This document shows, one piece after another, positions 51,001 through 62,420 of a stretch of 64,000 bases of DNA. The first letter of the stretch is position 1; every line of letters starts with the position of its first letter. The stretch comes from Lineus longissimus (Eukaryota > Nemertea > Pilidiophora > Heteronemertea > Lineidae). Made by a program: the position numbers and the translations under genes. Under the pieces are notes generated by a model that had not been told where the DNA came from, did no database searches, and saw nothing but the letters and a program-made list of their open reading frames with translations. Where the stretch lies: the NCBI RefSeq assembly GCF_910592395.1, contig NC_088309.1, positions 7,938,501-8,002,500 of the forward strand, written 5' to 3'.

Positions 51001-51651
51001 ATTATGAATGCAGCTCTTTCTATTCAATTCCCTCTGAATAAAGTTTATCCAATACAGATTGTGAATTATACTTGCCTATCAAATTGTCTACATTTTGGAG
51101 ATGACTACGGAGGGCCATGCTGTACTGTTCTTCTGCCTCCATCAGATCCTTGGCCAAAGATTTGATGACGCTCTCTTTACGATCGACAACTCTCTCAAAG
51201 GTCTGACTCAAGATCTCAATGTCTTTCTTCAGTTCCTTGGATTTTGCTTCCCTCATTATGTTACGCCATTGGTGATTGAGTTTATTCTGATTGAACTTTG
51301 TGGCTCTCTCTTCCTTCCCAAGTTTATCCTACAAAGAAAAAGGGAAACATTTTTAGCTGAATAACCCAGTTCTGCCATGGTTTTGGTTGTTTAGTCAATT
51401 AGTGTAAGGAGACACATTGAAGGAGACAGTCTTGATCGAAACAAGCTCCATATTATCTAACCAGCAGCAAAACTTAGTTGTCTCCTAAGATATTGACTTA
51501 CTTTCAAGAACTGGGTCAACATGTCCTCTTTCTTCTTTTTCAGTTCTTCCTCTGCCAGCCGTTGCTGTTCCAAGTACAGTATTCTTTCCTCCTCGGTCAT
51601 CCGAGAAAGCTTGGCAGATTTCTTCTTTCCCTTCTTTCCCTTTGGTGCCAT
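48009..51651 (-). CDS. DRC2: Dynein regulatory complex subunit 2 (CCDC65), 9 exons, 506 aa
   Basis: Exons (5' to 3'): 51651-51502, 51328-51076, 50837-50614, 50422-50225, 50010-49933, 49620-49480, 49268-49116, 48704-48487, 48114-48009. Phases close to 507 codons including stop (human CCDC65 about 484 aa). It begins [20 protein letters not shown] and is then almost wholly coiled coil. Diagnostic segments are [118 protein letters not shown] and a terminal [13 protein letters not shown]2 forms the N-DRC base plate with DRC1/DRC4 on ciliary doublets and is needed for motile cilia. Intron 2 uses a GC donor (GATAG/GCAAGT). The gene is head-to-head with GBA2, 890 bp apart. Confidence 0.96.
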
Positions 51652-52541
51652 CTTTGATCTGGAATTAAATGACCAATGAATTACCAGGGCCAGGGCCTAC
51701 CGAGGACGAAGTCACAACTTTACAAAAATATTATATAGGCTAGTAGGCCTAGGCCTAGGCTATAGATGGATATCTGCCGACGCACGGCTAATTTGTAAAC
51801 ATCATGCGTGCGAACTCTTGTATTGAACTTGTATTTCTTCAACATGGTTTTCATGAACAGTATGCGCGCGCAGGCAATGGTAATGACGTCATTTTGTAAA
51901 CAAACATATCTGTCTATAGATTCATGCACTTGATTGGGAGCAATGTTTCATGTGTGTTGCACTGCATGTTATGTTGGCTGTCGTCACGTCACGATGCATT
52001 GCAGCTCTAACGGCTTTACATTACTGTAACGTGACGTGATGCAACGTCTTCGGAGGTAAACGTTGTTCCCAATCAAGTGCATGAATCTAGGCCTAGGCTA
52101 TACATACCATGATACTGGTCCCCTAGGCTACCCTAGGGCCTAGGCCCTATATCATTTTTTGTACTAGGCCTAGGCCTACATCTAACCTATGTCACTGCAC
52201 TATACTTGGTCTACAGTGACAGTCATTTACGATTTGCACCTTTCAGTTAAGAAATATGAGCAAGCAACTAACATTTTGAATACCACACACGACTTAACAC
52301 AACAAATGCAACTTGAAATATACATTCAGTACCTTTCCGAATTCAAGCTAGGGATACAAGATGAAAAAATTCACTGTTTTTGTAGATATTCTCTCTTTTC
52401 TTTTCGTTTGTTGTCCTTAGAGATGACGGAAGTGGGTGTACGCATGCGTACGAGCACAGATTTTGATGACAAATTGCACTGATCTGGATCAGCTGGTTTT
52501 TAATAACACAAATTTGATGACGTCATTCACATAGCAGGATC
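51652..52541. promoter_or_regulatory. Divergent promoter region DRC2/GBA2 with CREs
   Basis: This 890 bp interval lies between opposed start codons. Perfect CREs (TGACGTCA) lie at 51884-51891 and 52518-52525, the latter 17 bases before the GBA2 ATG. The CG-containing stretch CGTCACGTCACGATGC lies near 51980. TAGGCCTAGGCC-type motifs occur near 51745, 52090 and 52165. No convincing RFX X-box was found by eye. Confidence 0.6.
51918..52088. repeat. Long palindrome in the DRC2/GBA2 promoter
   Basis: 22 bp perfect arms, 51918-51939 and 52067-52088 (AGATTCATGCACTTGATTGG and complement), with further imperfect pairing inside (GTCACGTCAC against GTGACGTGAT). The span is 171 bp. It may be a MITE or a regulatory palindrome. 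Confidence 0.8.
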
Positions 52542-55500
52542 ATGGCTGAAAATTATGCAGAATCGAAAAATAAATGGGAAATAAAAGAGAAAATACCCAA
52601 TGTTCCCGATTTTGGATGGCGTGTTAAATTATCCCACAAATGCAAAGTGAAATGTTCTGCATTTCAGATCCCCAGCCTGAAGCTTGCTCTACCATTGATA
52701 CCATTTGAACTGAGGTTTGTGTGGTGTTGCTGTTTTGGCTTGGTCAAAATTCTGAGTTTTTGGAATGCCTTGGTGATTTGCATGCAATTTGCACAGTTAC
52801 ATGTACATGGTGCACATACCGACTCTGTGCCTGTGCCTCATGGAGGCCAGCGCTAGCCAAAATTAAAACAACCTCTGCTCCTTACATGATACAAGCTGGC
52901 AGTAAACAAAAGACGAAATATACAGGGTGTGCGCAAAATCATGTAGGCTACCGTATCGGCGTATGTTGCGCACACCACAGTGTGAATACTGAATAAGCCA
53001 ATTGTATCACCGCCTGGTTGTGGGAAGGAATGGTAATATCGCCTTTTGTTGAAGGGAATTAACGTCATGACGTAAATAGCCATACCATGCAGGGCGTGGC
53101 AATACAATATTGCGCAAAACTAATTGAAAGCCCTGATTCATTTTTGAATAAAGCTCTTTAACATACAAATGATCACCAATTTGTAATTGCAGGTACATAA
53201 GGTTTTGGATTAAGAAAGTCTGGAGGGAGAAGAAACAACCCTTCATTGATCATTTTGATCTTGTTCCACACAAGAGCATCTATGGTGAGCTTTTGGTATT
53301 AATAAATACAGGTAGGCCTACTGCCCTGCCTGGTCTGACATGATTATGACTTGCAAGTTCTTGATATTTCACTACAGTACCAGCTTGTAATGAACATGTG
53401 TGTTGAGTGATTGAAAGATTTAAAAAGTGCCTGTGATGTGTGAATGAAGGGTTTGCAATTGATATTTCAGCTTGATTATTTACTCTGTTTTGTACTTGTA
53501 GTACAGTAGTTAGTGTAAAGAAGCGGAGACGGATTTTGCGTAGTAAGTGTAAAGAAGAATCAGACTGACATTACACACACGTTTACTCTTTTTAGGCGTT
53601 CCAATTGGAGGAGTTGGATGTGGGACTATTGGTCGCGGATATCAAGGAGAGTTTTGTCGATTTCAGATGATACCTGGAAGATACAAATATAATGTTGTGG
53701 AAGGAGATCAGGTAAGGTGAAGTGTCACAGAAAAGTAAAGCTTGTGTTGTAGTGCTGTCACCCTGATAGAAGGGCCGGCCAGATTTGGTGTGCGAGACCC
53801 TCTGTACTTTCCAAATCTTATCTTTAATGCCTGGCGGAAATTGGGTAGACAGTTTGTCCTGCTACATTTTCGTTTGATTGAATGTTCTCTGCCAAGAGCT
53901 TGGAAATGTTTTGACATTCAGTAGCACTAACAGCAGAACCTTACCTGAAGGGGCTATAATTGTACTGATGGTGGGATTGCCCCACTTTACCTTACCTATA
54001 AAAATATGTTTGGTTTGCATCAATTTGAGAATTTCTCTCTTTTCAGTTCATTGTTAACATCAGGAAGCGAGGGCAAACAGTTTACCAGCAGGTGCTCTCT
54101 CCCTTCCGCCCAAAGGGTCATGGTTTGAACTCCTGGAACTGGGCCTTCAGCAGAGAACATGCCACCTACCATGGCCTGTATCCAAGAGCTTGGACAGTCT
54201 ATGAGTTACCTGGACAAAATGTTACTCTGACTTGCCGACAGATATCACCAGTCATACCGCATAATTACAAGGTTTGTTTTGGTTGTACTGAATTTCTTTT
54301 GCACCTTTAAAATAAACATGGTTCTAACCATAGGACATTAACACTACAGTGGAATGTACCTAAGCAGACGCCTCTGTCGTGCCAATATTTTGGCAGATGA
54401 ATTCGGTCAGTTGTGGTTTGTCTTGCTGGTGTCTCACAGGTAAACAGTATTTCGAACAATTTGAATGCGATCTACTGACTCTACCAGTACTTATATAATT
54501 GCATGTGCCATTTTTTTCAGGATTCCTGCTTGCCAGTTGCAGTTTTTGTCTGGGACATCGTCAACAAGAATGATGAGCCAGTCGAAGTCAGCATCGTGTT
54601 CTCATTCCAAAGCGGTCAAGGTGAAAAGGCGGACAAGCAGGGTGGATTCTGGAATGAACCGTTCAGGACGACGCGGGAGAAGACGAACGTTGCTGGTGTG
54701 ATGATTCATCAGAAGTTCGCTGGGATGGATTGTGCGTATGCAGTATCAGGAAAGGAAAGGGTGAGACACAATATTGATTCCTGCAATGGGTGTTTTGCAT
54801 GTGGCCAAAAGCAAGGTACATGTCTACAGGTAGTATTTGAATAGATCTGATCTACTGTTCATTTACTGATTTGTCTGCACGTACAGTCTTTGAATAGATC
54901 AGATGCAAAGATCAGATGCATAACACTGTATTGCAATTATGCATACATGGGGCTAAAAGTAAGTGATGTTTTGCAAAGTGATGTGCCTGTTTGTTTTGTT
55001 GATATTCAATTCAAGCAAATGCATGACAAAAGTATGACACAATCGAATCATATTCCAGGAATACCTGGTGCATTTTATCATAACTGAGAGAAGCATTTAA
55101 AAAAAGTTGAATTAAGATTAATTTTAAAACAATATCATTCAGTTACGATTCATTCTGAAACTTTATTGCTGTATTACAGGAAGGTGTTGATGTGAGTTAT
55201 CGAGTTGCATTTAACCCTAAGACGCCAGCGCGGGAAGTTTGGTCGGATCTAATGCATGATGGCCAGCTTGATTCTTCATCAGGTATGTGTGGATTACTTG
55301 CTTTCATGAGCGACTTATGAAATGCTCTTGACCTGTTCAAAATTTGAACGTGGCCTACATATTTATATCAGACTCTTCCATTCCTTGGCCACAGATTTTG
55401 AATGAGGCCTGTACACATCAGGCTCTTTTGATCCTCTGCCTAAGTACCCAAAAAGATATGTCTTCTTACAACAGTGATTGCTTGGCTCTTCTCAAGTACC

Positions 55501-58500
55501 ACTTTCCTTCTCCAGTAGTTGTTGAAATTCCTCAACTTAAATTGTAGCGAGGTGAGGAAATAAAATGTGATACATGTAGCTGACTGAGTCAGTTGTCCAA
55601 ATATGGAGGGGATAAAATGTCACAATGTCTTGCTGTCTATAAAAGTTTCAGTAATTATCAAAATGTTCTATTTCAGAGTCGAGCAAGCCAACAAAAAAAG
55701 GAGAAGAGATAGCCACTGCTGTCTGTGCCCATTGTAAAGTGGAAGCTCGCTCTTCAAACTATGTGGAACTATGTCTCAGTTGGGATATGCCAATAATAAA
55801 CTTTAGAGCCAAGGAAGCTCTGTACAGAAAGTAAGAGGATACATTTTTTCATACACATAGTTCTATTTTTCGTACATTGTACGAACCTTTGAAAGAGTGA
55901 GTAAAAATTTAACATTGGTGGTACCAACTTCGTCACTTCCATTCAAAAGCTTGACAGTGCCTCGTGATCATGACAGAACTTGAAAAAGAAAAAGACTATT
56001 CTGTATTTATTCTTGAGCCTGCACATAACATGAATAACAATATACACCATACTTTGTTTCTCTTCAGACGCTACACCCGCTGGTTCGGTGACAATGGTGA
56101 CGCTTCGCCAAAACTTGCCAGTTATGCGCTCAGTAACTATCACCATTGGGAAAAGGACATTGACGATTGGCAAAGACCTATACTTGACAATAAGTGAGTG
56201 TCCTCAAAGAAGTGTTTCATTTGATAATCAGACCCTTTAGCAACATGTCAATGAAAAAAGATAAGGACGAAGAAAGCAACTAACTACACCTTCTTTGAAG
56301 TAGTGCCTTCACAGCTGTAAACACTTGACTGTGATCTTCCACATCAACAGCTGAGGAAATTGTGATGATTTATATCAGTCCCTTGACCTTTTGACTGCAA
56401 TAGTGCAATACTGCTTGTCATGCTTTATCTGTTGAGATATTCTATTCCAGGAATCTCCCTGCCTGGTACAAGTCTGCCCTGTTCAATGAGCTTTACTTTG
56501 TGAGTGATGGTGGTACTGTGTGGCTGGATGCCATGGATGGAGAGACGCTGCCCGGTCAGGAGAAGCTTCCTGAAGAAATGAAAGAATTGGGAAAATTTGC
56601 TTACCTAGAAGGTACTGCTCATTTGAGTATTGAAATTACTGCTTGTTGAACTGTAATGCAGATAATTATCATAAGGAAACTAAAATACAGATGTATGTAG
56701 TGTCTGTATCTATTAGATCAGAAATATTCGGCCATTAATTTTCACGTCTTGACCCCCTTGCGCAAACTTGCAAAAGAAATAGGCTCATGAAAATAATGGG
56801 GTTTACAGTGATGTAGAACTCGTAGTCATTAGGATCTTCAAAACTGGAGTGATGAGCGTGATTGTCTGAAGAGTGAGCATTGGAGAACAAGTTGAAATTT
56901 AAGATTGTGAAAAACAACGAACAAGATTTGAGGATAAGGCCAAAGGTTTTACTGGTACTTCTTGCTCTTACAGGTCACGAGTACAGGATGTACAACACGT
57001 ACGATGTTCATCACTACGCATCATTTGCTCTCATCATGCTGTGGCCAAAGCTTCAGTTGTCAATCCAGTACGATATCGGTAAGTATCTGTTAGAATTAAG
57101 TGGGTAACGTATGTTTCTCTGAAGGTATTCAAAGCTCGATAATTTAGTGAAGATTTGCCTGCCTAGGATTCAGGCTCATGCTTTGATATGTACAAAAATT
57201 GTCAAAATTGATTCAGAGCTCCACCCATTTGGAAATGAGAACAAGTTATGTTTGTTTTTTCCAGCCAATATCATCAAATCAGAGGACCATTCCCGAATAA
57301 AGTTCTTGATGCCAAATAAGCATGGGGTCCTCAAAGCAATGGATACTGTTCCACATGATGTTGGTGATCCAGGTGAGAAAGACACAGACATCTGTTTTGT
57401 TAAAATTTCAGACTCTGATAGATTGAGATAATATCGATTCCACCACTCGCCAGAGTTGTGGAGATAATTAGGTAGAGGCGACTGTGATTCTGTAGTGAAT
57501 TGTATTGAACTGTTGGATCGGCAAGGCAATGCGACATTTTGAAGCCGCCTTAGTAGAGCTGCATAGCTCAGTTGGCTGGCCATGGGTCTACTTTGCCGAT
57601 GGCTGGTGTAAATGAGGGAATTATGCTCTCTCTTACATGTACTTTAAGACTTGTCCATACCTCCGCACTACCTTAACACATACCTGGCGAAGGTCAGAAT
57701 CACAAGGTCAAATTGATCAAAAAAGACATTGTAACCAAGGTGTTTTGGAATTCATATTTGATATCGTCTCATTTCCAGAGGACGAGCCTTGGAGTAGAGT
57801 GAATGCCTACTGTATACATCCCACACACGACTGGAAAGATCTGAATCCCAAGTTTGTTCTGCAAGTCTTCAGGGATTACGTCTTCACAAAAGATAAGAAC
57901 TATCTCAAAGACATGTACCCTGTGGCAAAGGTTAGTAGAAGCATCCTTTTCCAAGTCTCTGATGAGTGGTTTGTTCTCCTTTTTTGGCTTTGTGGCACAT
58001 ATTTTAGAGTAAATATTGTAGAATAAGAGAAAAGAATATCAATTTCTGTTAAATGTCTGCAAAGTTACTGTTGACTGACCATTTTCGACATGAACGTAAC
58101 AGCAGTACATTACTTCCATTTTGTAATCAGTCATTTTGAATTTTGTCTTAATTTGTGTGTTTTCAGGCTGTAATGGAATATTCGATGCACTGGGATACGG
58201 ATGGAGATGGTATAATTGACAATGGCGGCTTTGCTGACCAGACCTACGATGCATGGGTTGTCACTGGTGCTAGGTATGCTGAACATTTATCGACTTCCCT
58301 GAAATCAGGTGGTTTACAGTACTGATGATGTTACTGGTGCTAGGTATGCTGAACATTTATCGACTTCCCTGAAATCAGGTGGTTTACAGTACTGATGATT
58401 TAGCAGTTCAAGTCTTTGAGTGTACATATTCTTTTTTCAGTGCATACTGTGGTGGTATGTGGCTGGGTGCTCTCAAGTGTATGCAAGAGATGTCAACCAT

Positions 58501-59924
58501 ACTGGGCAAAGATGACGATACTGAGAGCTACACCAGAAAGCTTGAGAAGGGGAAGGCTTCTTTTGAAGAAAAGCTGTGGAATGGTGAGTTTATCATCATC
58601 CTTAGGAATTCGGGGGGAGGGGTCAATGAAAATGGTGTCATATATTCGTCTTCTGTTGTTCAGGTATCGGCTAATAAAATTTTACCGGAAGTTCAAGAAG
58701 CTCACAGCTATTGAGATCGATACAAAAAACACATTCATCAGTATACACATGTATCCTCACTCTAACGGATTTTGTTCAAATGCTTTTGTTCTGCATTACA
58801 GGCTCCTACTATAACTACGACAGCAGTGCATCCAGTTATTACGACAGTGTAATGTCTGACCAGCTCTGTGGACACTGGTTTCTCAAGTCATCCTTTGTGC
58901 CTGACAATTCAGTAAGTCTGTTCCTCAATTTCATTTTGCGTGCAACCTTTAGGCTGCACTGTAACACATGTAGGTACATCTTCGCAAAGAGTCTCAGTTT
59001 AGTGTCTTTCTCAGTGTACATTGAAGACCCAGGAATAATACAACCACAAAACAAACAGCTTCATCCAGAAAGACAACTCTGGTTTCTCTAGTTTACCTAC
59101 ATGTACTGGTCTTCACATGAAGTTTCTCTTTAGGTTATCATTTTCCTTGCTGTTAATGACTAAATCAGGGTTTCAAGAAAATCTTAATAGGATAGATATA
59201 AATCATTGTGGTACCTTGCAGGTGTTTCCAAAGGACAATATTCGGAAGACGTTGAAGACGATCTTTGATGTGTGTGTGATGCCGTTTAGGAATGGAACCG
59301 TTGGAGCGATCAATGGAATGAGACCCAACAAGAAGAAAGACCTGACCAGTGTGCAGTCGGATGAATTCTGGACCGGTGTGACGTACGGACTTGGGGCAAC
59401 AATGATAATGGAGGTAAGGTTCTGCCTAGTTACTTTGAAGTCAAGATTATTTTGTTAGTTTGTGAGTTACATGTAACCAACTTATCTTGTTCCTGACACA
59501 TCACTGTGGATTGCGGTCTCACCTTCAAAGTATTAAGGTGGTGAATGCCTTGATTTGTATTGTGGGTGTGGGTTCAGACTCCTGCACATGTTATGGCAGA
59601 CTTGCTGGGCAAGTTAACATGGAAGTGATGCTACTGATTATGTAAGTAGGTTTAAGATTTTAGAACAACAGCTGACCCAATTTCTATTGTCATTTATCAG
59701 TTTTAATTCGATTTCTTGTCATTCAGGGAATGGTGGAGGAAGGCCTGAAGACAGCCTATGGTGCGTACCACACCATCTATGAGAATTACGGCTTGCAATT
59801 CCAGTCACCAGAGGCCTACAATGAAAAGAAGGTCTACCGGTCGCTAGGGTACATGAGGCCTCTAGCTATTTGGTCAATTCAGCACGCATTGGAAAAATTC
59901 CAACCACAGCTGTTTGAGGAGTAA
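52542..59924 (+). CDS. GBA2: Non-lysosomal glucosylceramidase (GH116), 17 exons, 834 aa
   Basis: Exons: 52542-52714, 53193-53284, 53596-53711, 54047-54271, 54521-54760, 55180-55282, 55677-55830, 56068-56193, 56451-56611, 56974-57078, 57265-57372, 57779-57930, 58167-58273, 58441-58583, 58802-58911, 59222-59413, 59727-59924. Phases close to 835 codons including stop (human 927 aa; the N-terminus is shorter here). GBA2 cleaves glucosylceramide to glucose and ceramide at the cytosolic face of ER, Golgi and plasma membrane. Family motifs: [31 protein letters not shown] and SWNWAFS in the N-terminal beta domain. In the (alpha/alpha)6 catalytic domain they are [14 protein letters not shown] (Glu423), [32 protein letters not shown] (Asp609), [17 protein letters not shown] and [14 protein letters not shown]. 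Glu423 and Asp609 are the conserved carboxylates I would nominate as active-site residues. Intron 13 starts with a duplicated splice-donor block. Confidence 0.96.
52999..53123. mobile_element. Short inverted-repeat element in GBA2 intron 1
   Basis: The left end (CCAATTGTATCACCGCC) and right end (GGCGTGGCAATACAATATTG) are imperfect inverted repeats. The right half resembles 29590-29649 in FLOT2 intron 1 (GTCATGACG, GCAGGGCGTGGCAATACAA). Noncoding. Confidence 0.5.
58263..58399 (+). repeat. 70 bp tandem duplication across the GBA2 exon 13 donor
   Basis: 58263-58329 and 58333-58399 are identical over 67 bases, offset by 70. The block includes the last bases of exon 13 and its donor GCTAG/GTATGC, so the donor exists twice (58273/58274 and 58343/58344). 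Use of the second would add 70 bases and shift the frame. Confidence 0.93.
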
Positions 59925-61185
59925 TTTGTTCTGGATAAGATGAACGTAGATTCATCTATTGGGTGTCCTTGTCCCAGTTGAAAATTGGGACGCAATGGGT
60001 TGACCCGAGGCTGAGTGAATGGGTTTTGTCAAGGTGATGCAAAATACCTCATGAGAAAAGATCTTTTGTATCGACCATAATAATGTACCATTGAAGGCTT
60101 GTTAAAATGTAGGTAGTAGATTGATAGGAAATGCTAGGGAAGTTTAAAGGGTCCACCACTTGATTATATATTTATGCAGTGTTATTGCCCAAATCGGTTT
60201 TTGATTGAGGCAGGTTATTTGAAGGATCACTATAGCTTATATTCTCTCTCGTATCAATCATGTATTAGTGAGTTGAGGGGATTTATCGTAAAATTCCATA
60301 TCTGTTCACTGTTTGTTATTGCCTAAATAGGTTTTTGGTTGGTGCAGATTATCTGAAGAGTCACTATGACTTTTTAAGTATTTGCTCTTGTAAATTGTGT
60401 ATTACAGAGGTTGCACACCATTACACATGTACAACTCTCACTGTGACTTCTGACTTTGAGGCTGATTTACAGTTGTCGGTATAATCTACCATTTAACTTG
60501 ACTGATGAACGCATTCATATTACTATTATTGAAATCCAAAACGGACATGTGTTTGATATGGATATAATGAAGTCCAGTCAGAGGTTTATCTCCATGACTT
60601 TGAATACGACTTCATCATTTTCTCCTTATGCACAGGTCCAAGTTGGAATTTGAAAACTTCTGGTTCAAGTACATGAAATGTTTCTAGTCAGTTCAGCGAA
60701 ATCATAGTTGATACCAAAAAAATTGATTTTTTTCTCAAAGTTGAAGTCGGTAAATGATGTGCAACCTGGCTATTACAAATGTAGAAATAGTAGCCTCTGA
60801 CTAGTCTTTTTTCATTCATATCTATTATCCAAGACCAACATTGGTAGCGGGCTGCTGTGTTGGGATGATGCATGCAGGACATAGATCACAAAGGACAAGA
60901 GGACATAATCATGTACTGGGTGGTTGAAAAGGTTACAGGGTAGACTTGCTTTTTTAAACAAATCTTTGCTTGATAAAGAATTGGTGAGGATACATAACTT
61001 TTCATAAGGCTTCTACATTATATTGTTTTAAAATTCTTCTTGAAAGTTATGTCATAAACCAGGGATCTTTCCTCATAGAGATTTAAAGATGCACTGTGTC
61101 AGAGGAGAATTGTCACTTGTTAATTTATTTGGCATTTTAAAAGGGAGATAATGGGTGATATGAATAAAGACTAGTGAATGATTTT
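59925..61185 (+). other. GBA2 3'UTR
   Basis: Noncoding 1.26 kb after the stop, leading to AATAAA at 61163-61168. It includes two similar segments near 60185-60250 and 60318-60390 (ATTGCC(C/T)AAAT(C/A)GGTTTTTG), suggesting an internal duplication of about 135 bp. No gene is visible. Confidence 0.5.
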
Positions 61186-61273
61186 ACTTCAGTTTTGTAC
61201 AGAAAGGCCTAGTGTAAATGTACATGGGGTTTTCAGTAAAAGCAATTGCTAGTCTTTATTCATATCACCCATT
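61150..61273. terminator. Palindrome carrying poly(A) signals on both strands
   Basis: 61150-61174 and 61249-61273 are perfect 25 bp inverted repeats with a 74 bp loop. Each arm contains GAATAAAGAC read outward on its own strand: AATAAA at 61163-61168 (+) and at 61260-61255 (-). The plus signal suits GBA2. The minus signal would serve a transcript from the 62035 side. Confidence 0.7.
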
Positions 61274-61822
61274 AAATAGGCAGGAGCCAGGTGGGCCAGG
61301 TTACGGATAGGTTTCTGTTGTCCCACAGTATTCACCATTGTACGAGGAATATATTTATCACTAGGCAGACATGCATATTAAACCAGACCCAGGTGCCTAT
61401 ATCATAGGCGGTAAACTGGCCCAGGTACAAAACTGGCCAGTGAAAAGTGCTGCCGGTATATATTTGCATCTTGGCATAACGAGTGCTTTTTGATGTACTC
61501 CATCTGTCGATATTTCAAACTTTTTATATGACATAGAAGTAAAAAAACACCTGATCTCAGGAAGAGATATTTGATGACATCAGGACAATTTGTATACATG
61601 TACATGCTGCGTGGGGCCATTGGCAGCTAGTCCACTTGGTGTACGTGAAGCAGATGGTGCCAAACTGGTCTCCTGTTGACATTTCTCTTAAAAACATAAT
61701 GAAGCTTAGGTTATGATGTATAGCTGCCCTCATACCAAATTTTGTGTCAAAATATTTTGCAAGCACGAGGTCGGCGAGAAAAGCTTCTTCTTTCATCAGT
61801 TGTGCACATTAATATTGTTGCA

Positions 61823-62035
61823 TCACGCCATCCTCTGTTCAGTTGGCGACCAGTAATGTGTTTGTGGCGTTTGAATGTCATCATCATTTTGTAAACAAAG
61901 AAATTTATCTATAAAAGCCACCGTTTCTTTTTTCTCTACATGTATATCATCAATAATTGGTTCTCTGGATGGTTCTGGTATTGCAGTTGAGTTATAAACT
62001 CTTCGAATATCCCACTCTAGTCTCGCGAGATCCAT
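61823..62035 (-). CDS. Short ORF of unknown identity, 70 aa
   Basis: Opens MDLARLEWDIRRVYNSTAIP and is acidic and fairly protein-like up to the stop at 61823. I recognise no family. The ATG lies 5 bases before a minus-strand TCTCGCGAGA, a motif usually found at animal promoters, and a minus-strand AATAAA lies 0.57 kb downstream in the palindrome at 61249-61273. It may be a small gene, a first exon or chance. A second minus ORF at 61796 is in another frame. Confidence 0.25.
   Translation of the reverse strand: MDLARLEWDIRRVYNSTAIPEPSREPIIDDIHVEKKETVAFIDKFLCLQNDDDIQTPQTHYWSPTEQRMA
62021..62030. promoter_or_regulatory. TCTCGCGAGA palindromic promoter element
   Basis: Exact 10 bp palindrome. 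In vertebrates this element marks CpG-rich promoters and is bound by BANP, with Kaiso also reported. Here it lies within the first codons of the 61823-62035 ORF. Confidence 0.55.
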
Positions 62036-62420
62036 ACCAAGCTAGAAACTAGGGTCGTTTGCTGGCTGTGTTGAGTTGATTGTGAATATCCTCGTAACTT
62101 GTACAATGCGAAGGTTGTGAAGATATAATTCTGTGATGTTTGCTAATATTTTGAGCGTGTCTGCCAGTTTTGTAATGAATCTTTTATTTGTACCACGTAA
62201 GAATTTTGTTATAATGGTTTTAAACTTTTATAGAAAATTTTCAGTGGCATTCATACACCTGAAGGCAAGGTATGTTTTCTGATCATATTTTCTCAGGTTG
62301 GGCGGTTCCCATGGTTACTGGTAAAGCTTTGATATATCATTCTAATGTATCAATTAGAAGGTACATGTATATATATTATGAGACTGGTTTATTTTTTATG
62401 GTAATGACGGTAATTTTTTA

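Noticed and set aside
58379-58814. Plus ORFs of 111 and 132 codons around GBA2 exon 14
   Set aside because: They are read-through of exon 14 into its introns or the wrong frame. The spliced frame of GBA2 explains the conservation.
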